Source of the DNA: G963668345 sp965206025
GTDB lineage: Bacteria > Acidobacteriota > Terriglobia > Bryobacterales > UBA6623
Direction: 5' to 3'
Length of the DNA stretch: 64,000 bases
NCBI GenBank assembly: GCA_965206025.1
Contig: CBDBIU010000004.1
Span: forward strand, 1,736,001-1,800,000
Made by a program: the position numbers and the translations under genes. This document shows, one piece after another, positions 44,798-53,811 of this stretch. Below the pieces are notes generated by a model. The model saw only the letters and a program-made list of their open reading frames with translations. It searched no databases and was not told the origin of the DNA. How positions within the stretch are numbered: position 1 is the first letter of the stretch; every line of letters begins with the position of its first letter.

Positions 44798-46156
44798 CTA
44801 ACTCCCCGACATGCGGGCGCCCAACCCGCGCCGCGCCCGGCCGAACCTACGGACCAGGAACTGTCCGATCAGCATCCCGTATACGGGGACGTACTCGAGC
44901 AGTCGAAACTCCGGCGACTCCCGCCACAGGCCCAGGGCGCCGTAGCCGATGACGACGTGGTAGGAGAGGGTGACGAGCGCCGTCCACAGCAGGAGCGCGG
45001 CGTTCGGGTAAACGGCTAGGAACGGCAGCATCCAACTCAGATACCAAGGGAAGCAGTTCGCCGAAAGGAACAATAGGAGGACGACAGCCCAGAGCGTGCT
45101 TTCGACCAGCGGCATCCGCTGCCACCAAACAGCGGCCAGTCCCGCGACGAGCAATCCGCCGGCGAGGGCCGTGCCGCGCTTGAAATCCTCGCCCGCAAGC
45201 GCATAGAGCAAGCCGTAGAGGCTGTCATTGTTCCGCCATCCTCCGAGGAAGCCTCGCAGCAGCTCCTGAACATCCCAGATACCGTCGAGGTAGGGCCAAC
45301 TGATAACAACAGCGACCGGAATCGAGATCAACGCCGGCTTCCAACGAAATACCCAGCGGTCCTGTTCCTGCCGCAGCAAGAAGAAAGGCAGCAAGATAGC
45401 GGGCCAGAACTTCGTCAAGGCGGCCAAGGCCCACCACCCGAAGGCCCAGCTCCAGCAGTTCCTCAGCGCCGCGGTCAACGCCAGCAGCAGAAAGAGGATC
45501 GCGAGCGGATCGTTGTGGCCTTGCGCCCAAAACTCGACCACCGCCAGCGGGGACCAAAGGTAGATCAGCAGCCACTGTCGAGGTCGGCCCATGACCCTGA
45601 GCAGACGGACCAGCGCCAGGGCGACCCCCAGATCCAACAGCGCAAAGGGCAGCTTGAACAGCCGAACCTGCCGAAGCTCGTCCGTCTCGAGCCACGCCGC
45701 CAGGCGGTAATAGCCGGCGTACACTTGCTCGAGCACGGGCCCGTAGACGGAGGGAAGGTCCTTGCGGTTGACCCTCGGGTACGTCGCGTCGCGGAGCGAT
45801 TCCCAGCGCGGATTCGCCGGCGTTTCTCGATAAGGATTACCCCCGGCGGCTTGCAGTTTGCCCTGCCAGCGATAACGGTTCAAATCGTCCGATAGCGTGG
45901 GATCGATGCCGGCAACCGTCAAGCGGAAAGCAATGCCCGCCACCCAGATCAGCGGCATCAACCGCCGAGCCGCCGAGCCGGTGGTGGGACGAGTTATAAA
46001 GAAACAGCAAACTATGTACAATAGGGACTCGACTAGCTGGATGGCGATGAACTCGACGGTTTTGAGTTCAAGGTCCGCGAGTTGCCGAAGGCACACGAAG
46101 CCGACTTCAAGTAGGAGAGCAAGCAGAAGAAGTTGCCGGTAGCGACGAGTTGGCAC
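44798..46156 (-). CDS. Multi-pass GT-C type glycosyltransferase
   Basis: 452 residues with about ten membrane helices. The first loop contains LSDDLNRYRWQGKLQAAGGN followed by PY, resembling the GT87/GT-C signature (acidic pair and G-x-NPY), which implies a polyprenyl-phosphate sugar donor. It is divergently oriented to the GT2 gene, 87 bases away, and the pair may build a cell-envelope glycan. Confidence 0.8.
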   Translation of the reverse strand: MPTRRYRQLLLLALLLEVGFVCLRQLADLELKTVEFIAIQLVESLLYIVCCFFITRPTTGSAARRLMPLIWVAGIAFRLTVAGIDPTLSDDLNRYRWQGKLQAAGGNPYRETPANPRWESLRDATYPRVNRKDLPSVYGPVLEQVYAGYYRLAAWLETDELRQVRLFKLPFALLDLGVALALVRLLRVMGRPRQWLLIYLWSPLAVVEFWAQGHNDPLAILFLLLALTAALRNCWSWAFGWWALAALTKFWPAILLPFFLLRQEQDRWVFRWKPALISIPVAVVISWPYLDGIWDVQELLRGFLGGWRNNDSLYGLLYALAGEDFKRGTALAGGLLVAGLAAVWWQRMPLVESTLWAVVLLLFLSANCFPWYLSWMLPFLAVYPNAALLLWTALVTLSYHVVIGYGALGLWRESPEFRLLEYVPVYGMLIGQFLVRRFGRARRGLGARMSGS

Positions 46157-46243
46157 GGTTAGCGGTCCGGTCGGATCCAGCGATCTTTAGTAGCTGCCAC
46201 TTCGTTTCCGCCGGCGATACTGGAACTCCCCACCTTTTTCCCC

Positions 46244-47887
46244 ATGTGGATCACCGGTCTGGCCGACGAGACGGCCTTGAGCCTCTACCAGCTCAGCGGA
46301 ACCGATCTGGCGATTCTGGCGGCGTATTTCGTGACCATGGGCGTTCTCAGCGTCTACGGGTTCCACCGCTACCAGTTGATCTACCTTTACTACAAACACC
46401 GCTTCGATGTGAACGAGGCGCCGGCAGCGCAATTCGAGAATCTGCCCTTTGTCACGGTACAGCTGCCGATTTATAACGAGCAATACGTCGTGGAGCAGCT
46501 GCTTGAAACCGTCTGCCGGCTGGACTATCCGCGGCGCCTGCTGCAGATTCAAGTGCTCGACGATTCGACCGACGAAACCCGCTCGGTGGCGAGAGCAGCC
46601 GGCGAGCGCCTCGCGGCCCTAGGGTATCCCATTGAATACCTCCACCGCGATCATCGCCGCGGCTACAAGGCCGGCGCGCTCGAAGCGGGTCTGAAACAGG
46701 CGCGCGGAGAGCTGATCGCCGTCTTTGACGCGGATTTTTCGCCCACTCCCGATTTTCTCCGGCGGACGGTTCATTACTTCACCGATCCCCGAGTCGGCGT
46801 GGTACAGGCGCGCTGGAGTTATCGAAACCGGGACCAGTCATTGCTGACGCAGGTTCAGGCTGTTCTGTTGGACGGGCACTTCGTCTTTGAACACGGAGGC
46901 CGCTCGCGTTCGGGCCGCTTCTTCAATTTCAACGGAACCGCGGGCGTGTTGCGGCGGGCGATGATCGAAGATGCCGGCGGCTGGCAGCATGATACGCTCA
47001 CCGAGGACACCGACCTCAGCTACCGCGCTCAGCTGAAGGGCTGGAAGTTTCTCTACCTGCCTCACGTCGAGGCGCCTTCCGAGCTGCCCGCCGAAATGAC
47101 TTCGTTTCAAACCCAACAAGCGCGATGGGCCAAGGGGCTGATTCAGACGGCGAAGAAGATTCTCCCTCGATTATTACGGTCGGATCTGCCCTGGGCGGTG
47201 AAGATGGAAGCCTGTTTTCACCTGACGGCCAATCTGTCCTACCCGTTGGTCGTATTGCTGTCGGTGCTGCTGCTGCCCTCGCTGATCGTGCGCTTCTATG
47301 TGTTCGACGGATTTCTCCTGCTATTGGATTTACCTCTGTTCTTGGGCACGTTTAGCTCGCTCACGACCTTCTATCTGTTGAGCCAGAAAGAGCTTTTCCC
47401 GTGCCATTGGCGGAAGAAACTACTGCTCGTGCCGGTGATCGTTGCGGTGGGGATCGGGCTGACGATCACGAATACCAAGGCGGTTCTCGAGGCGCTGTTG
47501 GGAATCGAATCGCCGTTTCAACGGACGGCGAAGTATTCAAGCGACCGCCGGCGCGCGCGCCTGGCGCGGTTGAAGTATCGTCCGGCGTGCGGCTGGCTTC
47601 CCGCGGCCAACCTGGCGATCGGATGCTATTTCGCCGGCTGTCTCGTTTGTTGCGCTCTGCTGGGGAACTGGCCGACGATGCCGTTCCTCGCCCTATTCGT
47701 CGCCGGTTACTTTCTGACCGCGGGATGGATGCTGCGGCAGTCCTCGGACGGCGCGCTCGGGGCCCGCGGCTGGCGCTTGACAGTCGGCAGGAAAGCAATC
47801 CCGGACAGTTTCGGACCTATGTGGAGAGCATTCGAGGGGCGAGTCCGAGAGGTGGCGACGCAGCTCTGGCTCCGAACGGCGAAGTAA
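46244..47887 (+). CDS. GT2 family processive glycosyltransferase (cellulose synthase-like)
   Basis: 547 residues. N-terminal helix, then a cytoplasmic GT2 domain (~65-290) with the D,D,D,QxxRW series: LDDSTDETR, FDADFSPTPDFL, TEDTDLSYRA and QQARWAKG. Four to five C-terminal membrane helices follow. The layout matches beta-glycan synthases such as CslA/mannan-type enzymes. The polymer cannot be identified. Confidence 0.88.
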   Translation: MWITGLADETALSLYQLSGTDLAILAAYFVTMGVLSVYGFHRYQLIYLYYKHRFDVNEAPAAQFENLPFVTVQLPIYNEQYVVEQLLETVCRLDYPRRLLQIQVLDDSTDETRSVARAAGERLAALGYPIEYLHRDHRRGYKAGALEAGLKQARGELIAVFDADFSPTPDFLRRTVHYFTDPRVGVVQARWSYRNRDQSLLTQVQAVLLDGHFVFEHGGRSRSGRFFNFNGTAGVLRRAMIEDAGGWQHDTLTEDTDLSYRAQLKGWKFLYLPHVEAPSELPAEMTSFQTQQARWAKGLIQTAKKILPRLLRSDLPWAVKMEACFHLTANLSYPLVVLLSVLLLPSLIVRFYVFDGFLLLLDLPLFLGTFSSLTTFYLLSQKELFPCHWRKKLLLVPVIVAVGIGLTITNTKAVLEALLGIESPFQRTAKYSSDRRRARLARLKYRPACGWLPAANLAIGCYFAGCLVCCALLGNWPTMPFLALFVAGYFLTAGWMLRQSSDGALGARGWRLTVGRKAIPDSFGPMWRAFEGRVREVATQLWLRTAK

Positions 47888-47936
47888 GGTTAGAGCGCGC
47901 CCAGCGCCCGGTGGAGCGATCTTGGGGGTCTAGACG

Positions 47937-48332
47937 ATGGTCAACCGCTATCGCGTTCTGTTGCTCCAAGATTCTAGGATTCCCGCCTATCGCGAGGCTT
48001 CCCCGCGAAAGGGCACATATCGCCTGCAGCGCTCTCACTACGAACCGGCGGGGGAGATCGAGGCTCCAAGCCCTTACTCGGCGTGGCGGAAACTAAGGGG
48101 AGAAGAGTTAGCGCGGCGGGGGTTTCGGCCACTGGGAGTTGGGGATGCACTCGAGGCCGAGTCCACGTCGCTCTTGGTGTGCAACTTTTGGGGCTTCGAC
48201 CCAGCCGAATGGCACTTCCCGCGGGCTGATCCTGGTGCTCAGCCGAGGCCGAGCGGGGATTCATCAGCCGACAAGGGGCAGTCCGGCGGCCCCGCGGGCC
48301 ATGGTTCGATTTCGACTCCGACGCCGGCTTAG
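47937..48332 (+). CDS. Hypothetical protein (131 aa)
   Basis: Not recognised. NRYRVLLLQDSRIPAYREAS, PYSAWRKLRGEELARRGFRP and LLVCNFWGFDPAEWHF look like a compact folded domain; the last ~35 residues are Gly/Pro/Ser-rich and probably disordered. It follows the GT2 gene by 50 bases on the same strand. Confidence 0.55.
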   Translation: MVNRYRVLLLQDSRIPAYREASPRKGTYRLQRSHYEPAGEIEAPSPYSAWRKLRGEELARRGFRPLGVGDALEAESTSLLVCNFWGFDPAEWHFPRADPGAQPRPSGDSSADKGQSGGPAGHGSISTPTPA

Positions 48333-48468
48333 GGCTTAGTGTTTTTGCCCATCCAGAGGCGGGCTGGCGAACTGGCCGGCCGTACTGACTGTACCCGATT
48401 TTCCAGAAGCCCGACCCTTGGCGCAACGTGTTCCAAGATCGCTTTTCGCCGGTCTCGCCCGCTGAGCA

Positions 48469-48702
48469 TCAGTCCCCCACGGGCAGCTCCGCCTGGTCGT
48501 CAAGTTCGTTAAGCAGTTCGACGACCAACGCTTTCCGGCCGTATTCGAATTCGCCACCGGCCGGCTCGGGATCGTGAGCCGCCACCCAGACTTTGAGCAT
48601 CTCGATCACCGGCCGTGCGACCGACTCCTCCGCACCGGGTTCAAAACGAAGCGGAATCTCGCTTTGTCGGATCGCTTGGATCAAAAGCTCTGAAAACTTC
48701 AT
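48469..48702 (-). CDS. Small acidic hypothetical protein (77 aa)
   Basis: MKFSELLIQAIRQSEIPLRF, EEVARP-like VARPVIEMLKVWVAAHDPEP and ALVVELLNELDDQAELP. Mostly helical and acidic; no recognised family. A repeat A terminus begins 18 bases upstream of its start. Confidence 0.5.
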   Translation of the reverse strand: MKFSELLIQAIRQSEIPLRFEPGAEESVARPVIEMLKVWVAAHDPEPAGGEFEYGRKALVVELLNELDDQAELPVGD

Positions 48703-48719
48703 AAGAAGATCACAACTCT

Positions 48720-48758
48720 CCCGCTTCGCCTCGCCAGTTGGTGAGAAATGCGGGCTAG
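48720..48758. repeat. Dispersed repeat A terminus
   Basis: CCGCTTCGCCTCGCCAGTTG then GTGAGAAATGCGGGCTAG, matching the terminus of the full copy at 18650-18850. It lies between the starts and ends of neighbouring genes. Confidence 0.6.
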
Positions 48759-48810
48759 ACTGGCTACCTTATCACGGCTGGTGTCTGAGCAACGTTCCCT
48801 GGGGTTAGCG

Positions 48811-50763
48811 CTATTTGATGTAGCCCAAAGCTCGCAAAGCCTTGAGGTGGCGCTCATCGAGACGCATCGGTTCGGCGTGGACCTGCCGCCCGGCGGCGCG
48901 GTGAAAGGAAAGCAGTTGATCGTGGAGGTGGTCGACGTCGGCTCGTCGCTGGGCGCTGAGATCGGTTTGTTCCTTCGGGTCTTGGGTCAGGTCGTAGAGT
49001 CTGGCGGAGTCGCGGCTTTCTCGGCGGACGATAAGCTTCAGCGTGTCGGTGCGTACAGAGGATTGAGCCTCTTCCAGGTCGCCAAAGGCGGGAAGCGAGG
49101 GGAAATCCGCCTCGCCGTGAATCAGGGGGCTGAGGTCTGTTGGTGCGTGGGGTCCTGTTGTCATCCCGAAGTCGCGGGGGGGCTGGAGGTCGGCCAGCGA
49201 CAACAGCGTCGGCGCTAGGTCCAGGAGCCGAACTTGTGGCGCTACGCGGCGCCCGGCGGGGATCTTCGCGGGGTAACGGATGACCAGGGGGACGAGAATG
49301 AGCTCGTCGTAGAGAGTATGGCGGTGGGTCTTGAAGCCGTGCTCAAAGAAAGCTTCGCCGTGATCGGACGTAACGGCAATGATGGTGTTGTCCAGAGCAT
49401 TCAAGTGACGGAGACGCTCGACGAGCAGGCCCAGGTGGTGGTCCGTGAAGCGGATTTCGCCGTCATAGAGAGCGATGAGGTGTTCGAGATCGCCGGAGTC
49501 CATTTGCCGATGGATACGGGGGGAAGAGGTTACGTTTTCACCCCTGATCGGCCCCTGATAGCCGGGATCGTACAGCTCATCGTAGGGGCTCGGGGGGATG
49601 TAGTCGTAGTGGACGTCCCACATATGGAGAAACACAAAGAACGGTTTGCGGCGGCCGGAGCGGTCCCAATCGCCGAGCCAAGACCGGACCAGCCCCCAAA
49701 GGGTAGGCGAGGTGACGGCGCCGGCGGCGTCGTCGAGGAGGGTCAAGGCTGAGTAGTCGTCATAGTGATCGAAACCCTGGTAAAAGCCGTATTCCGCGCG
49801 CAGGTAGGGTCCGGAGACAAAAGCGGCCGTCGAGTAGCCGCTCCGCGCAAGGACTTCCGCGAGAGTGAGTACGGAGGGACTAAGACGTCGGAGGTCCACG
49901 TTGACCTGGTGCTGATGCTGCGGCAGGGCCGTCAGGATCGTCATGTGGGCCGGCAGGGTCCAAGACGTGTCGGACACAGCGGTCTTAAACAGCACTCCTT
50001 CTGCCGCGAGGGCGTCGATCGCCGGGCTGGTTTGGCGGGAATAACCATACGCGTGAAGGTGGTCGCTTCGTAGGGAATCGATCGAAACAAGCAGGATGTT
50101 GGGGCCCGGCGACCCCGCGGCGGCGCCCGTACGCGCGGGATCGGGCCGCCCGCCTACCGCTGCCCAGGCCGCCGCGACTACCGCGAGACCACCTAGTGCC
50201 AGCCCGGCCGCGGACCCCATGCCCACCAAACGCCGCGCCGTCTTTTGCGATAGAACCCACGACAGCACGAGCCACAGAATCAACAGGAAGCCCAGCGCCA
50301 TCCATATTCTCGTCTTGAACTCGTGCAGACCCAAGCCGACGATCGATGCTTCGCAAAACAGGTGGAGCACCGCCGGCGAGAGAAAAAGCAGCCAAAGGCC
50401 CAGCAGGATAGCGCGGCTCCTCGCAAAAAACAAATAGAGCGGGCTGACGATAGCCGCGACCGCCCAAGTCAGGCTCACGTTAAAAATCATAGCCATGAAC
50501 AGGAACCGTGCCGACTGTTGCCAACTCCGTAGTTCGGAATACTGGCTGAGGATAGCGGGCAAACCGGGAAACGGATCGGTTCCCAGCTTCAGCAAAACGA
50601 CCTGAAGGACCCAAGAGAAACCGACCGACCGTATCCGCCCGCCGCCATAGCGGTAGAGTAGGGCGCCGGAATCGATGACGGCGACACAGATGCCGGCGGC
50701 GGCCGCGACGGCCAGCAGCGAGAGTAGTAGGCGGGGGTAGGCTCGGCCCTTTGCTTGGCTCAC
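48811..50763 (-). CDS. Membrane-anchored sulfatase-like hydrolase
   Basis: 650 residues from a GTG start. About five N-terminal membrane helices (~10-190) are followed by an alkaline-phosphatase-superfamily domain: LLVSIDSLRSDHLHAYGYSR (metal Asp), TSWTLPAHMTILTALP at the nucleophile position, FLHMWDVHYDYIPPSPY, TSDHGEAFFEHGFKTHRHTL. The nucleophile appears to be Thr instead of the Cys or Ser needed for formylglycine, so it may act on phosphate-linked groups as LtaS-type enzymes do. It ends in ALRALGYIK. Confidence 0.85.
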   Translation of the reverse strand: MSQAKGRAYPRLLLSLLAVAAAAGICVAVIDSGALLYRYGGGRIRSVGFSWVLQVVLLKLGTDPFPGLPAILSQYSELRSWQQSARFLFMAMIFNVSLTWAVAAIVSPLYLFFARSRAILLGLWLLFLSPAVLHLFCEASIVGLGLHEFKTRIWMALGFLLILWLVLSWVLSQKTARRLVGMGSAAGLALGGLAVVAAAWAAVGGRPDPARTGAAAGSPGPNILLVSIDSLRSDHLHAYGYSRQTSPAIDALAAEGVLFKTAVSDTSWTLPAHMTILTALPQHQHQVNVDLRRLSPSVLTLAEVLARSGYSTAAFVSGPYLRAEYGFYQGFDHYDDYSALTLLDDAAGAVTSPTLWGLVRSWLGDWDRSGRRKPFFVFLHMWDVHYDYIPPSPYDELYDPGYQGPIRGENVTSSPRIHRQMDSGDLEHLIALYDGEIRFTDHHLGLLVERLRHLNALDNTIIAVTSDHGEAFFEHGFKTHRHTLYDELILVPLVIRYPAKIPAGRRVAPQVRLLDLAPTLLSLADLQPPRDFGMTTGPHAPTDLSPLIHGEADFPSLPAFGDLEEAQSSVRTDTLKLIVRRESRDSARLYDLTQDPKEQTDLSAQRRADVDHLHDQLLSFHRAAGRQVHAEPMRLDERHLKALRALGYIK

Positions 50764-51247
50764 AACGTTACGATACCAGGGCCGCTCTCACGGGCGGAAC
50801 GAGAGAAGCCGCTTCTCCGGAGTCGGCGCGCGGCACTGTGGAGCAGCAGCCGCCGGCTGACGGCCGACAAGCCGAATTCGAATCTGATCGGCTCGGCAAA
50901 AATCCCACCCAACCGACTCGCTGCCCTTATTGCTCTCGGCCTCCCCTGGCTCGAACACAATTTACTGGCACCCTATTTGCTGACATCCTCCCTTACTCGA
51001 CTTTCCTTGCCTTGTGACGAAAGAATACGGTCGCAACAGCCGGCCGCGCCTGCTGTGATGTTCTATGCACGCACAGCCGGGGAATCATGCACCATAGAAC
51101 TCGCACTGTAGTGCGAGAAGAGGTTCATGAGGAACGCGTCGGCGGACTTCGAGGTTTGCCGGCGGCGGGACTTGAACACTACAATTGAAGGGGATAACTT
51201 GAGGCGGCGACCTTTTCATCAACGCTGCCTCAGCGCTCCAATGCCCA
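50764..51247. other. Intergenic region before tRNA-Ser
   Basis: No gene recognised in these 484 bases. A short inverted pair CTCGCACT-GT-AGTGCGAG at 51101-51118 can form a stem. A tRNA promoter presumably lies near the right end but is not distinct. Confidence 0.4.
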
Positions 51248-51337
51248 GGAGAGATGGCCGAGCGGTTGAAGGCGCACGCTTGGAAAGCGTGTGTAGGGGA
51301 AACTCTACCGAGGGTTCGAATCCCTCTCTCTCCGCCA
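51248..51337 (+). tRNA. tRNA-Ser (GGA)
   Basis: Acceptor stem GGAGAGA/TCTCTCC, anticodon stem-loop ACGCTTGGAAAGCGT with anticodon GGA, a long variable arm (TGTAGGGGAAACTCTACC), TPsiC arm GAGGGTTCGAATCCCTC and encoded GCCA at the 3' end. The long variable arm is diagnostic of a serine tRNA. Confidence 0.96.
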
Positions 51338-51485
51338 CGTTTCGCCGGTCGTCGTTAGGCGAGACTCTCCGCGCCCGCATAAGCTCGCCGACCCTTGGTG
51401 TGCGGCGTCGCCACAGGGCCGAGGCCCGCGATTCCGGGGCGGAACCACGACTCTTTCCTCTGTATCCGCTTTCTCTTGTCCACGT

Positions 51486-52460
51486 CTACTTGAGGTAACC
51501 ATCGAGGTCGGGATGCAGGAAGGCGTCAACTTCCGGGTCGGCTAGGTCGGCGGCGCTGATCACGCGAATCGGGGTATCGATGCGCTTCGGCGGCGTATCG
51601 CCGTTGAGTCGGGAAACCATGGTTTGAACGGCCAGGTAGCCGATGCGGAACGGGTCTTGCACTACCACGGCGTCGATCACCCCGTCCTCGAGGCCTCGCT
51701 CAATCGTGTCGCCGTAATCGAAGCCGACGAGGCGGACTTTGCCGGATAAATTCCGTCCCCGAACCGCCCGCGCCGGTCCGACCGTAGCCGGTTCGGTGGA
51801 ACCGAAGATGCCGTCAAGCTCGGGGTGCGCGGTGAGGAAGTTTTCCGCGATCTCGAGCGACTTGGCGTGATTGGCCATGCAATAGTCCTCGGCCACGATC
51901 TCGACCCCGGGAAACTCCTTCGCCAAAGTATCTTTGAACCCTTCTTCTCTCAGGTTCGTGGAGTGGCTGCCGGGCACCATGCGCATGAGGGCGACTTGAC
52001 CGGAACCGTCGAGCAGCTCGGCCATGCGGCGGGCGCCGAGAACACCCCCTTGGTAGTTGTCGGTCGCTACGAATGAGACGTAATTGTCCGTGTTGATGCC
52101 GGAATCGAAGACGACGACCGGGATCCCCGCGGCTTGCGCGCGTTCGACCACGGACACAAGAGCGGTCGCGTCGGTCGGAGCGACAACGATACCGTCGACG
52201 CGGGAGTTGATCATCGAGTCGACGATCGTGATCTGACGGGCGTATTCGGTCTCGGTCGCCGGGCCTTGCCACACTATCTCGACGTCGGCTTCGAGGCCGC
52301 CGGCCATGGCCCCGGCGTGGACGCTCTGCCAGAAAACGAGGCCCGTCGTCTTGGGAACGACGCCGATACGTCTCCCTTGCGAGCGCTCACAACCGCTGAT
52401 CGAGGCAAGGCTGAAAACAAAGAGAAGGTCCCGCCGGGAAATGATTCGTCTAGCCCGCAT
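51486..52460 (-). CDS. Periplasmic sugar-binding lipoprotein (ABC transporter type)
   Basis: 324 residues. Basic N-terminus and hydrophobic stretch (DLLFVFSLASISGC) end in a lipobox Cys near residue 24. The mature part is a ribose-binding-protein fold (VDGIVVAPTDATALVSVVER, AGIPVVVFDSGINTDNYVSF, LDGIFGSTEPATVGPARAVR, VRLVGFDYGDTIERGLEDG). No permease or ATPase gene is near, so its transporter is elsewhere or it is a receptor. Its ATG (52460-52458) lies inside a repeat A terminus. Confidence 0.88.
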   Translation of the reverse strand: MRARRIISRRDLLFVFSLASISGCERSQGRRIGVVPKTTGLVFWQSVHAGAMAGGLEADVEIVWQGPATETEYARQITIVDSMINSRVDGIVVAPTDATALVSVVERAQAAGIPVVVFDSGINTDNYVSFVATDNYQGGVLGARRMAELLDGSGQVALMRMVPGSHSTNLREEGFKDTLAKEFPGVEIVAEDYCMANHAKSLEIAENFLTAHPELDGIFGSTEPATVGPARAVRGRNLSGKVRLVGFDYGDTIERGLEDGVIDAVVVQDPFRIGYLAVQTMVSRLNGDTPPKRIDTPIRVISAADLADPEVDAFLHPDLDGYLK

Positions 52461-52545
52461 TTCTCACCACCTGACGGTCGAAGCACGCAATAGGCCCGCC
52501 ATGACCGCGTTGCGCTTGCTCGCCGTGCTCAACGTTCACGGGCCG
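52450..52545. repeat. Dispersed repeat A, partial copy overlapping a start codon
   Basis: CTAGCCCGCATTTCTCACCA followed by CCTGACGGTCGAAGCACGCA and GCTCGCCGTGCTCAACG match the left half of the 58008-58206 copy. One base difference (GAGAAATG for GAGAAAAG) creates the ATG of the binding-protein gene. Confidence 0.65.
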
Positions 52546-53504
52546 GCGATCGGTCTTTTCGGCGGACTAATCATGATGTGGGCGCCCGGCTTTCCTGGAA
52601 ACATCAGCCATGGCGCAGCGCCCGGTTCGGTCGAAAGCCCTGTGGACTCCGGGGTGGCGTTGGGAATGTAGACGACCCATCGCAGATAGGGGTCCGTCAC
52701 CGCCGCGCTGCCGGCGTCAAAACTCTTTCCCGTTAATACATACAGCGTGCGGCCCCCGTCGGGCATCGAAAGTTTGCCGTCGTCGATCTCCTGCCAGCGG
52801 GCCTCGTGGCGTTCGCGTCCTTTCAAGCCCTGCGCAGAGAGTTCGCGGCCACGGGCCATGAAGGGTTCAAGATCCTTGTGGTAGCAGGCGGCGCTGAAGC
52901 CGTCCTTGCGCGGGTCATCGGCGAGACAGATAAGATCGCCGTCTCCCTTTCGTAGCGTACCCAGCGCACCCCGCGCGTCGTATCCCAACACGGCGGCTTC
53001 GGCGCGCCGCTCTTCGGGCGCCGCCAAGACGGCCGACTCGATCTGTTCGGCGGCCGGCGGAACGTGCAAGGTCACCGCCTTCACGACGAAGTAGACCACC
53101 AAGTCAGGCACCTCCTTGAACCAGTGGGGCGTTCCTTTGGGGATCACAATCACGTCGCCCTTCGAGAGCGCGTGGCTCTGGCCTCCCTGGATGCCCGTGC
53201 CTAGGATCTGCCCGGGCCCGGTGCTCCTGGGGTCGGTCACCGTTCCGCCCGTGACAAAGGTCGCCGAGCCCTCCATCACATAGAAAATGTCTGTTTGATC
53301 CGCGTGTACCTCCGGCTCGCCGGGCCCATCGCGACGGCTCATGATCACCAGGTGGTCGCTGCCGGCGTTCATGACGCCGGCATTCGTCATCGCTTCCGTC
53401 ACTTTTTGTTTTGAAAAGTAGACGACCTCGTCCGCGAGCGCCTGAGTCGCCACGGACCCAAGACCGATCAGAAGCAAAGCGATCAAGGTGGAAAGGGAAC
53501 GCAT
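52536..53504 (-). CDS. Exported cupin-domain protein
   Basis: 322 residues with a cleavable signal peptide (LSTLIALLLIGLGSVATQAL, cleavage near ALADE). The cupin barrel spans ~30-150: EVHADQTDIFYVMEGSATF and LSKGDVIVIPKGTPHWFKEV hold the usual His/Glu/His positions. The second half (~170-320) is unrecognised and ends with YIPNATPESTGLSTEPGA. A GGAGG lies seven bases before the ATG (AAGGAGGTTTCCC). Confidence 0.8.
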   Translation of the reverse strand: MRSLSTLIALLLIGLGSVATQALADEVVYFSKQKVTEAMTNAGVMNAGSDHLVIMSRRDGPGEPEVHADQTDIFYVMEGSATFVTGGTVTDPRSTGPGQILGTGIQGGQSHALSKGDVIVIPKGTPHWFKEVPDLVVYFVVKAVTLHVPPAAEQIESAVLAAPEERRAEAAVLGYDARGALGTLRKGDGDLICLADDPRKDGFSAACYHKDLEPFMARGRELSAQGLKGRERHEARWQEIDDGKLSMPDGGRTLYVLTGKSFDAGSAAVTDPYLRWVVYIPNATPESTGLSTEPGAAPWLMFPGKPGAHIMISPPKRPIAGP

Positions 53505-53554
53505 GGGAAACCTCCTTAACCAACGACAGATCGACAGGCAACACTCTACCTAGG

Positions 53555-53707
53555 TTAAGTTACCTCATCCCAGAGGAAAACGTTGCTGGGCTTCCGGAAA
53601 AGAGGCTGACGAGCGTCCCACCGGCGCTCCTCCAGAAGACTTTGGAGCGCTGCCAGGTATACCTCGGACCACGCGGCCGCTGCCCAAAGGGTAGTTTCGA
53701 CCCCCAT
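53555..53707 (-). CDS. Possible small protein (50 aa)
   Basis: MGVETTLWAAAAWSEVYLAA followed by LQSLLEERRWDARQPLFRKP reads like an amphipathic helical protein. No family recognised and the ribosome binding site is weak. It is the only plausible gene in the cupin-valS gap. Confidence 0.35.
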   Translation of the reverse strand: MGVETTLWAAAAWSEVYLAALQSLLEERRWDARQPLFRKPSNVFLWDEVT

Positions 53708-53721
53708 GCTATATTGGTCCC

Positions 53722-53740
53722 AGCCCGCTTTTCTCACCAC
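53722..53740. repeat. Dispersed repeat A terminus upstream of valS
   Basis: AGCCCGCTTTTCTCACCACC, the terminal motif of repeat A, without the remainder of the element. Confidence 0.55.
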
Positions 53741-53811
53741 CAAAATGGAGGAGCCGGCCGGTCGAACCCCCGCGAGAAAATCGGACTGCCCCGTCGCTGC
53801 CGCGTTTTTCC

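Noticed and set aside
47974..48426. A 150-codon minus-strand frame opposite the 131-aa hypothetical
   Set aside because: The plus-strand product has better protein character (hydrophobic core pattern and aromatic motifs) and a plausible position after the GT2 gene.
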